From NCBI GenBank assembly GCA_000469685.2, contig LS997567.1, positions 8,752,374-8,816,373 of the forward strand: a stretch of 64,000 nucleotides of DNA. The letters are read 5' to 3'. Positions 27,801-39,800 of this stretch are shown piece after piece. The position numbers and the translations under genes are program-made. Every line of letters begins with the position of its first letter. Position 1 is the first letter of the stretch. The DNA comes from Haemonchus contortus (Eukaryota; Nematoda; Chromadorea; Rhabditida; Trichostrongylidae). The notes beneath the pieces were generated by a model, which was given only the letters and a program-made list of their open reading frames with translations, was not told where the DNA came from and ran no database searches.

Positions 27801-30800
27801 TACCTCATTTCGTGAAGACGAACACTTGGTGCAGTCGTTGCGGCTCGTATTTGCAAATATTTTCCGCACATTTATTAAGGTAGTTGAGTTCTATTCCGTT
27901 TTCAATTTCGGTTGATTGTGAAATTTCACCACTTCTGCTTGCAGGATGGTTACCCATCACAAAATCCGCCCACGTCGGCAAGTCACTACTCTCAAATGGA
28001 CTTCGAGGACGATCTGGACTGGCATAACTTTTTTATGCGTCAGTCATTTTCTCCTTCAGCTCAGCTGCGAAGATAATCCCGAATAAGCTTTCCAGTAAAC
28101 TATTGCACACACATGTGACCGGAAAGAGGCAGCTCACTGATGTTAAGCGCGGAGTAGCGTATATGTTAAAGGCTCAGTTCACGGTAAAAATGGTCTCTGA
28201 TATCTCTGCCTAAGATGAACCTGTGGCCTCCAGGGATAGCGCAAGAGACACTGTGTGGGATAGTTTACTGGCAAGCTAAAGCCATCAGGCCGAAGAACGG
28301 CCTATTTAGGGCATAATAAGGGTCTCCTAGACCGGCTTAGCCGACGTCACCCAAGACTGGCGAGTTCTTCCAGCGTTGTAAAAGGTGTAGAGATTACAAT
28401 ATTTGCACGGGACCCACACGTTGCACGCAGCTTTCTGTGGCCAGCTATTTGCAATGGCGCATACTCTCTAACGACTCGTCCAAATACCCTTTCCATACAA
28501 CTTTTGTCGTCACATTCTCGTCCAGCCCTAAACTTTCTACTTTTTTGGAGCTTTGTTTTTTCTAAACACGCCTATCTTCGTCTATCATTTTATTCGCCAT
28601 TTTTGCGCTAATCTCGGATATCATTCCTATTATTCGTTTGAGGCCAGATACCCCAAATCGTGAACTGTGCTTTCATGTGGATGAGGGCAGGGGTTCGTTT
28701 CAGTGCAATCGCAAGCGGTTGTTGTACGAAATACGATGACCTCCAACACTTTAACACTTGCTTTGCGCGGCCAATTAAATTTATTTTGACTTAATGTTCT
28801 TGTTAACAAGGATAACGAGTTGTGGGCAAAAGGTCGGCCTGATTTGATCCGATCCCGTAGTGACAGGAATGGGTTTTGGGTTATCTAGTTCTGAACGTGT
28901 GATGATAGTCCAGATTAAGGCAAAAGTGACGAAGGAGACATGAAAATCGCCGTATTTAGATAAAGGCTTCGAAAAAGGACTAAAAATAGGGGTTTGATGA
29001 GCATGTCGCGAAAGAAGCTGAATGGAAATGGAAGGACGAGCTATTCGAACGCGCGTACCATTGTGTACAGACGGTTGCAGCCTGCGTGCGAGGTGTGGAT
29101 CCCGGTGCTAATGGTGCAACCGCTACAGCTTTCACAACGCCTAACAGTTCGCGCGTCTTGGGCGTGTACGTCGGCTGAACCGATTCTGGAGGTCCTCATT
29201 ACTCTCTTGTCACCTTATTATTATTTTATCTTGCTGTCTTTCGACCCGACAGTCCCCTAGGCTATCCCTGGGGGGTCACATGTACATCCTAAGGGGAATT
29301 CTCAAAAACCACTCTTAACGCAAACCGATGCTGATATGGGCTGACCGTGTTCGAGTCTCATCCGAGGCCAAAGTTTTGTCCACAGCACGTCACCCTTGTG
29401 CGCCAGGTTATGCCATTGCAACGATTGTAAGAGCTACAGGAAACACATCTGCGTTTCTTTAATATCGCAAGTTTCTCAATGGCCATACAGTGTTGATTTG
29501 GCATTGCATTGGTCAGAGACAAAAGTGACTAACATAAGACTGGTAAAGTAATTTTTAAGCAAGTCCTTCAGAGAATGTGTACGAATCATCTGCTCTCAGG
29601 ATTCCGCTCTCGTCTTCAACTGCTGATTGCTAACAACCTTGCTGACCATTTTGATCTCTTGCTTTCTGTTTATGAAAAAGATGTGATGCAAAGAGTCCTC
29701 TCCGACCCTTATGGAGGTATCATTTTCTCAAGTTTCAAATTCAATTTACACTCTTGATAAAGTTGCTTAAGTGAAAGAAGTTGAATGGGATGCGATGCAG
29801 AAGTTTGCTCGGTGTGTTATAGCAGTTGCTTATGAGAGAAACATCGTTGATAAAGTGAGCTTCAATAGGTAGTGTCCGCTGTATGCTACATCTACTGGTT
29901 AGAAATTCAGAAGAATGAACGTCTAATTGCCATCCGCAATTCATTGGTGACCAGAATGGGAGATGTGACGGTTTGTGATGTTCTAAGTGAAGTAAGGCTC
30001 CGTTACTTCTACATTATTAATTTGTAGAAATTTGATCGCGCCGTTCTGCCGCTGTGCGAGAGTTATTAGTGTTTTAGTGGGTTTTCAATGAGTTATTTAG
30101 TCAGTGCGGTCGTAATTTGCAGATGTTATCTCTTCATTCGCCATCTGTTTTGAGTTATGAGGACGATTTCGACAACTTTACAACTTACTTCTCACTTCTT
30201 AGGAAGTATGTTTTATCATCCAACAATGAACGGCAGATGTGTCTAAAATGTTTTGTTCAGAGCGTTGTTCATGTCAGCGGGTCACAAGACACTTAATAGG
30301 CATGTGATAAGTCTCATTCTTCGCACTGTTCAGCATTTCCCGACTTACTTCAAGGTATGTTCTTTCCCTTAGTGTTTTCCGATGTATGTGTTCCTGTCCT
30401 CAGTGCTCAATATTGTTAACTTCACCACTCTTGCGACCTTACTGGCGTTACTTGTTGCTCTGTTTAGATAGTTGTATCAGAGTCAGTCATCCAATGGAGT
30501 TGAACGCAATTAAAGCTCGCCACCGGCTGCCGTTCAGATTACTTCCCCGCGTGCGATCATTTAAATGTTTCATGGACTGCTATTGGAGCGCAGTATGTCT
30601 TTCTGAATGCGGTCGTAGTAATGTGTAGGTGTCGTTCGGAGTAACCTTTTTCTGCAACATTCCGGGCATGGAGGAGTCTTGTCGATCCGAGTTTACCTCT
30701 TCGGTACGATCTTTAGTGACACAGGAATACAATGAAGGTGAAGGGGGGGGGGGCTTCCTAATGCCACTCACTACCAATCATCCCTTGTCTTCTAGTCCAA

Positions 30801-33800
30801 AAAATTCCCATTTACTGACTCCATTTTGAGGTTTTCTAGTATTGAAGTAATTTATTTAACCACACTCTGAGCGATGCTCCTGTATTTTATGCATCTATGT
30901 AAGTGGTAAGATTAAGGGTCATGTGCGTGGTGGTTCAATGGTTGTGTTAGTGTATGTTTATCTGTTTGCGTTTGGTTATGTAATCAGTAAGCAATAAGGC
31001 AAATATGGCAGTCACAGAATACTTCAAAAGGCAACAAAGTAAAGCAAAGTAAAGTAAGGTAAGAAGGTATTAACTAAACGGGTCAAATTAACGTCTTGCC
31101 CTGGTCGTCGTTTGCTGTAGACTGGGGACCATGCTTTTTGGTGACACCGCCCGCTTGACCCCCATGTCATTGTTGGCGTCCCGACGCCGTCACAGACAGT
31201 TGGAGAGCGACGAGGGAGGGGATCCGTCGACTGAGACGACGATACCATGAGCATCAGCAAAGATGTTGTTGGAAGCGATGATTTTATATGGGTGATGGCG
31301 CAGTCTAACTTCTTGAAAAATTCTCTAGCAAGCGTTTTAGAGAAGCGACGTAGAGATTGTCGCTCCTGCGGCGTTTGTGAGCTTGGGGGTGGGGTTCATG
31401 GATTTGGATCCGGCTCTGAAGAATGTATGATGACCTTTTTCACTGCAGTTTCCCTTGTAACAATTGTATCGAGTGAAGTGCGAATTTCCAACGAGGAGAT
31501 TTTGTTGAGAAGGCGACGGATAATTATGTAGGCATGACAATTTTTGCAGATGTAACTAAGCCGTCGTTGGATTCAAGAATTTCCGTGGTCCTGCCGTAAG
31601 ACAACGCTCCCCTTGGAACGAGTTCTTGCTAAATGAGCACGACCTCGCCTTTTTCTGGGCACGACCGTTGTGAGTGTTTAGGTTGCTTCAGACGCTTTCT
31701 TTGCATCCTCGAAGGGATACCGAGTACCCTCGCCTCCAACAATCCCATGATTTGTTCGCTATTTATTTATTTATTTATTCATTACGCTATATGCGACAGC
31801 GTGAGAAAAGCGTTAAAAATATAAATACGAAACAACCACAGATGAAAACCGACAAACAAACACAATACACTTTGCACCTATGCTTGTAGTATAAGCTATG
31901 GTGCAGACCGTTCGAAAGAAGCACTAGAGCCTCGAGTGGATATAGATTTACTGACACGCACAAAAGATAGTCCAGCCCTAATAGTAAAAACATTCCGCCT
32001 AATTGTGGTTTTAGGCCTATGTAACGATAATTTGAGTTCTCCATCCTTGGTTTTGGATGGAATGAGATCATAAAACCGTGGAAAATCGATAACAGCTTCA
32101 GAAGTGAGAACCCTATGCAACATGCATGAATCATAAAGGTCTCATCTGGAATGCAAGGAAGGAATCTGGAAATATTTGTTCCTTATGGGAGCGTTAGGGA
32201 TTCTGGAATATACGAAACCACCGCGACGACGAGGACTTTTCTAGTAAAGTTGTTTTGGACTTTTTCAATGAGAGCCAAATCCCTTTTCTTTTGTGGGTAA
32301 AACAAAAGGGTTCCGCTCTCGACCAATGGTCGTATATAAGTCTTATATACACGGATGAGAACCTTGCCGTGTGGTCGTAAGAGCCTTAAATTCTGGTAAG
32401 TACGTCGAAATATTTTTTGTGCACTTCCTTGTTGTAAACGGAAAAATCTAATTTGTTGTCATACAAGTTACCTAAATCTTTGACCTTATCAATATGCGGA
32501 AGATTTAGAAGCAGGAGCGCCAATGCACATGTAACAGGTTTTGGTGATAGAGATGGGTATCTGCCAATCAATCGACCACTGGACAAGCATATTAATGGAT
32601 TTCTATAGTAATACCGAGTCTTGAGGGGAATCAATTACTATATAGAATTTGAGGTCACCGGCATCGAGGGCAGTAACCATCACAGTGAATAGAGGCCAAA
32701 TCAGCAGAGTAAATATTGAAAAATATAGGCGACAAAACACCGTCTTGTGGAATGCCACTATGAAGGGGAAAAACCTCAGAAATATGAAGCGTTTACACGG
32801 TCGTATCATTGAGAAACCCTCTAATCCATCTCAGAACCTTCTCATGAAATCCCAGCTTTCTAAGTTTGTATAGGAATTTACTGTGACTGAGCTTATCAAA
32901 CTCCTTAGTGTAGTCAAAATATATCACATCGACAAACTTTTTGTTGTCTAGTGCAATTGTACTATCAATCTATCATTCCGGAAAAAAGGATCGCCTCTTC
33001 GGCTCGCTCCCGCGATTGGGTAACTTCGGGATCATACGGAGGATCATCTTCGTCCTAATTAGGCCCTTTTTCTGGGCGTGAGAGTCTGACGTCACCCTGA
33101 AGGAAATCCACCGGACGAAGAGGAATCTTTGTGATGTCGTCTAAGTTTATTTTTGTCAATGGTCTCGTGTTTAGGATTGCCTCTATTCTTGTGATTACCG
33201 TGGTCATTTCCGTGGAACTCAGCTTTCTCGTCCTTGTAACGTGCTTTTTTAACCGATGCAACTAACCTTTCCCAAACTCCCCCCATCTAGGGCGATGCGG
33301 GAGGGCTGAATAACCATTTTGTTTTTCCGGAGGCGCAGTAGGTCATAAGCGATCGTCCTGTCACTTCATCGTTCTCAAATGTGGTGGCTATAGTTTGCTC
33401 CCCTTGTTTGAAATTCGTGCCGCAATCTGACGCATTATCTTTGGAATACCCCATATTTAAACAAATCTGATGAAACTGTTCAAAAACGCTCCCTTGGACA
33501 TGTTTTCCACAATTTTCAAATGAACTGCGCGTATGGCCGGACAGTGTAGGAAGTGTAGGGGCCACATACATTTTTTTTGTGTTTTTGCAGTGGAATGGCC
33601 CATAAAATCACACCTTGTGTTCTGAAATGGTTTCGTCTCCACAACTCTGTCCGTTGGTAGTGGTGGCATTAATAGAGCTCCTAGAGGCGAACCTTGATAT
33701 CGTTTGCATGTGATGCAATTTCTCAAGAACGTTTTTAAGGAGTTTGATGAGCGAGGAACCGAAAGAAGCATTCTGCATCCGCGATTCGTGCCTAATTATA

Positions 33801-36800
33801 CCGCTTGGGTCATGTGACAGCTTCTTGTCAGGAAACCTCTTTTTGTTATGACCGTAACCTATGGCAAGAATATCAATGAATTGCTGTATGATTGGCGCCG
33901 CGCGAGATGTCGCGGCCAACGCGATTTTCAGCCTCCTCGCGGCGCCCCGCCTCTATGCTTGTCTTCTCTGCTTATGAAGAGGTCGCGATCGGTCACTAAT
34001 GAATCGGCTTGACCTTTCCCACTGAACCACATCGTATCATCGTATGAGCGCTGAAGCTGGCACAGCATACTCTATATGCATCTATCGTTGTGTCGTAATT
34101 GACACCCAGGATTTTAAGCAGTCTCTTTCTATCCCTAGAGGCGTTCTGGATTCGGGTCAGGCATCCAAAAATGAACCGTAGGGGAGAATGTGTGCCAATA
34201 ACGCGGGAACTTACCTCCTATATAAGGTTAGCCTTCCAACCGGAACCGTGAACTCTGATCAGCCTGGTATTCGCTACTATTGTCGTCCTGGTGGGCTGAC
34301 TCTGCTGATCTGGAAGGTACAGTCTTTATCTAACTATTAGTTACGTGATGACTTGATTGGTTTCGAAGGTCCCGTGGGAGTGAGACATTTGGTCAAATAA
34401 ATCATGAACTGGTTTCCACCTTTTTTAGGCTCCGAAGAAGGCGAAATTCGCCGGAACGTCGGCCGACTTATTGTATTATAATATCTCACCTCATGATCTG
34501 TTCAATAAAATAAAGTTGTATTCGAGCTATGCCGAGGTTCATTGAGAGTCGAACATGGCAACTACTGCGCGACGTTCCACATAGTGTTACCGACTCGTAA
34601 GTGAAATCCTATCGCTAAAACAGAAACTAGTTTTGGCTCGACGTTCTGAAACGCTGCCTCCGTTACCGTCTTATTACGAAATTCATCAACAAGAAAGGAC
34701 TCCGAGATCTGTTTGGCAGCCCAGAGGGAGATAAGAATCTACTGCCGGTCGAGCTGCAGCTTCTTCGTCTCGCACTACGCAGCAGACGTGACCACATGTA
34801 TTCTATGCTGAAGAAGTGCTTGGAAAAAGAACAATGTTGCGGCCGACTTTTGGACGATCGCCTCTGGAGGAGAAGAGTGGGTGGGTCGAAATAAATTTGT
34901 GATTCTATATTGACCTAATGTTAAAATCACTTTGCAGAGGGAATTCGATAACCTTCTGAGTTCATCGCATAATTCAATAGGGAGGTTCAGTCGTACCGTT
35001 ACCCTCCAGGTTTCTGTGGGTTCAAGACGACATTGGGGGAGCATCAGGCCGATCCGAGTCTAGGGTAACCGTGTTGGGAAACTTCTCCCTGCCTGGCTGC
35101 GCGCGGTCTATTTTGGAGTCGGGTCCCAGCTTCTCAACTTCGCAACATATTTCCAGCACCACCATGCGTAAGTTTATTTGCAGCTTACATGAGCAGGATC
35201 GTCTCCGTTGCAAAGCAAAGGCAGACAGTGGTGGCTCGCCTACCAACATGTCAACATCCGCACTTAGTATTCCGTTCCCTCAAACCTACTTCAAACAGCA
35301 GGAGCCTGATGCCGCTTCAGACATTACCTTTTGGATTTTCGCTGATGAGGTGTTTAAGGTGTTTAGTAGGTACCAGAAACGTCACCTGTCATCTAATCTC
35401 TCTCGCGAGCAAGTTCGTGGAATTAGGTAGCTTCAAGAACTAGTCAAATCCCATACCATAAGGCTGTTCGTTAGTGACAAGGGAGGGAATTCGTAGTGAT
35501 ACCTCGTCAACTCGCTCACGAAATAACGGAACGGCACGTCGAAGATCACTCCCTCTACCGACCATCCTCAGAAAAAGAGTTTCAGTCGCAGTTCCGAAGG
35601 CTGAATCGAGAATGGGTGGCGGTAGGCCTCGACCCTAATACAATTAAACGTCTCAAAATAGAGTCACCAAGCTGCCTCGTACCTTGCCTTCTCATCGAGA
35701 CCCATAAGCTCTCACCAACGGACGATTTGGCCTCAGTACGTCCTCCCTCTGTCAAGGTTAGATCAATTATCAGCAGCGTGGGGGTCCCACTGTTAGGATC
35801 GCTTGGTTCCTAAACACCATCCTGGCCCAGTTGCTCCAGTTTATACCATCGCACCTTGCCAACACTCTGATGTTCCTGAGTTACCTCGAAAGGGTGTGTC
35901 CCAATAGCTCCTCTGTTATAGAGTCATTCGACGTGGAAGCTCTGTATACCAACGTAAGTAATGCATCCGCTATGGAGGCCGTCTCAGAGCTTCTCAATCA
36001 GCAGGCCGTCTCAGAGCTTCTCAATCAGCACTGCCACGCTCTCAACATGAAGGAGTTCTCCGTAAGACAAGTAAGGGGGCTTCTCAAGGAGTGCCTTACT
36101 GCAACGTTTTCAAATGGCCGAGGAGGTACTTCGCGCAGACTAAAGGTTTAGCCATGGGGCAACGCCTGGCACCTTGTCTGGCCATTGCTTTTATAACTAA
36201 AAGAGAAACACCCGTTTTGGAGCGTCTGCCTATGATGTACTGCCGATACATCGACGACTGCTTCGTGGTCTGCTCGACACAAGAGGAAATGGACAAATGC
36301 TTCGACCTCATCAATGGGCAATCTGAGCTTATCAAGCTGAACCGTGAGAAACCGTCCGGAAGCTGGCTCCCTTTCCTTAACGTGCAGGTCAAGCTCATGG
36401 GGTGCAACTTTGTTACAAAATGGTATAGGAAGCCCAGCAACAAAAATATAATTCTTCACTGGCGGTCAGCGCATCCTCGGCAGACCAAACGTGCCGTGAT
36501 CAAAAGCATGTTCCGAACCGCGATGAATGTCTCCACCGGCGAGGATGAAAGGAAAGAGTCAATGGAAATGGCACAGAAAATCGCTGAGTTCAACGGCTAC
36601 AAACGCCCTCCGCCTTCTCATCGATCCATGGCAGGTTGTGGCTCCAGCAGATCTAGATAAAGTATTCTGAACGGGAAAGTTCTCTTCATGATACACTTCA
36701 TCTCTGATGAAATGAGCGCTTTCATAAGGAGGTGCCTGAAGAGATCGGGTCTGGAAGACACTTTGTCCTTGTGAATATTCCTCTCAATAACCTAGAATAT

Positions 36801-39800
36801 CGTCTCGTTCGGAACCGTCTTTATGACCGCACATGCGCGACCGAGAACTGTGTGGTCTGTCCCTATGGCAGTGATGGGGACTCTGCCACCGCAGGTGTGG
36901 TTTATAGGATCATTTGTCGAAATTGTGGAGACAAATACATAGCGGAGACGGCCAGACCGCTTTACGTTCGTATTAAGGAGCGTTTGGAGGGAAAGGCGAG
37001 GTCGCGGCCATCTACTGCCTTAGGTTGCCACAGGCTTGAATCTCATAACGAAGGCGATTTTGTGGTCATCGACGAGGTAGTGGCGCGGGAAACCCAGACA
37101 GTCGCGCGCAAACCCTGGAGGCGTTCTTGATTCGATCAGGCATCCAAAAATGAACCGTGGTGGGCTGACTCTGCTGATCTGGAAGGTACGGTCTTTATCT
37201 AACTTTTAGTTACGTGATGACTTGATTGGTTTCGAAGGTCCCTTGGGGGTGAGACATTTGGTCAAATAAATCATGAACTGGTTTCCACCTTTTTTAGGCT
37301 CCGAAGAAGGCGAGAATCGCCGAAACGTCAGCCGACTTATTGTAATATCTAACCTCGTGATGTGTTCAATAAAATAAAATGGTAGTCTCTTTCTAGTCTG
37401 TCCTCTTCGGGAATCTCGCGTTGACTTCGCAGGAAGTTGAAATATATTCTCGCAGGTTCACTCCGATTTTGGCGAAGAGGTCCTTTGAATGATGGTACTT
37501 ACTTAAGGCTTCTTCTACAGTATCAGTCGTCATCATCATGTTGTCTACATCATGATGATTTGCTATTTCGTTCGCTAATGGAGAACATGGCTATTTAGGT
37601 AGGATGCCAGTGCCATGCTAAGCGTGCTGGGAGACCGTCACTCTAAATGGAAGTCTTCGAGAGCGACAGCGAATCAGGTTGTCTCTAGTGGGTGGAAGAT
37701 GTATATTCTTAACCCGTAAGAACCTACATAGGTCCTTATGTGGTTCAACGATGCGAATCTGAGTAAAGGCTACTTCGATGTCACACATAAGAACGATATT
37801 GCCTTTAGAGGTAATCAATATGTCATGGATCTTATTTATGAAGGATTCATTTTTGTGGATGACATCATTTAGTGAATGCTTGCCCTTTCGTTTGGACGAC
37901 GCATCGAAGACTATTCTGAGTGGTACCTTTTTGTTCGGTATCCACACGCAGGAATTAGGCATATGATAGGTACCAACAGCTCTAGGTTCTGCCTCTGAGA
38001 AGAATTTTATGGTCCCTTCGTCCACGTGCTTTCCAATTATTTGTGAGTACCATTTGCTTGATCGGAAGGCTGTTGCAATGTGTGCTGCAGGGATTCAAGG
38101 CGGCGAATCGCCACGCTGAAGTTGTCTTCTACTTGGACAACATTTTCTCTCGAAGTGAACGGCGCCTTTACATTACCGTTTTCGAACGGTATCGTTTTGG
38201 AATTTTGCTCTAAATATTTTTGGATTTTGTCATCGTTGTAACATTCCTTTTTTGAGATCCCTAGCCCTTCTAACTCGAACATTTTGCGGAGCATTGTTTG
38301 TTCGCTTTGTTCACGAAGAGCCTTCGTCGCATGGGAGGAATTGCTGCAAATATTCTCTGCTGGCAATAATCCTTTACCATATATTGTCGGACCGATATTG
38401 TCCGCGTATTATGAAGCCCAGAGGGTGTTTTAATCGAGTGGTTTTGACCTGATATGAGTTCATGGTAGTAGTCAAGACCGATGAGTAAATGAGGGATTTG
38501 GAATTTTCCCCGTAATTTTGAATTTGATAAGCAAATGTTGTTCTCTCATGAGAAATAAGTGTCAGTTTCTGTGAGTTCAACGCTCGGAAAACCATTGGTG
38601 AGTATCGTCTTTGTGAGCATTTTTATCTCCAGTTCATCGCCAAACGCCGAGCTCACATTTATTGTGACGTCATGGCTCTCGAAGTTTTCTACGTGGCCAT
38701 CTATGTCCGACATGGTGCAGACTTCTTCCACTTTATGAAGGCCAAACTGTTCTGCTACCTCTTCCTTTATGACGGATTTTAGTGCCCCAGAGTCAAAGAA
38801 AAAGAGTACTTGTCGTACGCTTGTTTCTTGAAATTTCACGTTTCCCTCAGCATTCATCAGGACTAGCTGGGAATCCGCCTGGTTCTGCTGATTAGCAAGC
38901 GGAACAGTGTCTTCTGTTCTCATTTAGGCGTTGTCATTCGAAAGACTTTTGGGGTTGGTGGCACCGTTGTGGCCTCTTTGTAGGTTGGTATGACTCCTGC
39001 CTTGGGTACCTTCAGGTCTGCAAAGATGCGCTTTTCGAACATTCCTTTGGTTATTGTTGCGAGAATCTTCCCCATCGTATCCTTATCGTCTTTCTTGGCG
39101 CATAACGACATGTGGTGTTTTTGACCACATCGGGGACAGTCTGCTCGTTGGCAGTCGAAGCTGTTGTTCTCGGAGAACAGCACTTCCAGCATCTGTTTCC
39201 ATCTTTTCTGATTTTTTGGCGACGGCTTTGATCAGTAACGGTTCGACATGAAAATGATGATTGATTGCCCTTTGGTGGATTTATTGCCTATGGTGCGACC
39301 CAGCCTACCCTCAACGTATTGCTTAGCGGTGATCTTCCTCTTTAGTTGACTTATCAAGTCTTCTATCGTAAGACTATCGTGGGATTGCCAATGAATCAGA
39401 ACAGGCTTGACGACATCCTGTTGAAACTCTGATAATATGTTTTCGCATCATATTGTGTCACAGGTTTTCTCACGTGTGGCCTGCTGATATCATTTAATGG
39501 ACCAAAACTTGCATTTGGTCGTAATTGTTAAGCAGCTTTCAGCTGAGTTCCCAGCTGCATTCGAACTTACTAGTTTTTGCACTATTTGGGCCCTATTCAC
39601 AGAAAGACTACTGCAATTGCTTTGGAGAGTCTGAACTAGCCAGTTGGCCTGAGGCAGTCTTACAGAGCGGCCACTCAGCAGCGGATTTGTACGCTATGCA
39701 GTCTGCGACCCCGCTGCGTTATCTATTGAGGGATTCCTATCAGGGCTGCTTGAACCCTCAGAACCCTCGTCCGGGTTAATTTGTTAGCAGTGATCTTCTC

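Larger units (their letters stand above)
34132..37383 (+). mobile_element. Penelope-like element PLE-1, near full length, nested in BEL-1
   Basis: A 3.25-kb element between the two 12-bp duplications. It consists of a left terminal repeat (about 34132-34520), the ORF region, and a right terminal repeat (about 37107-37383). The terminal repeats are direct (pseudo-LTRs, as in Penelope); the left one holds about 110 bp (34180-34289) missing from the right one. Both end close to AATAAAATAAA. Each repeat contains a GT...AG stretch of 112 bp (34317-34428 and 37186-37297) that looks like an intron. It is plus-oriented, the same as XPO5. Its ORFs are interrupted, so it is not autonomous now. Confidence 0.88.
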
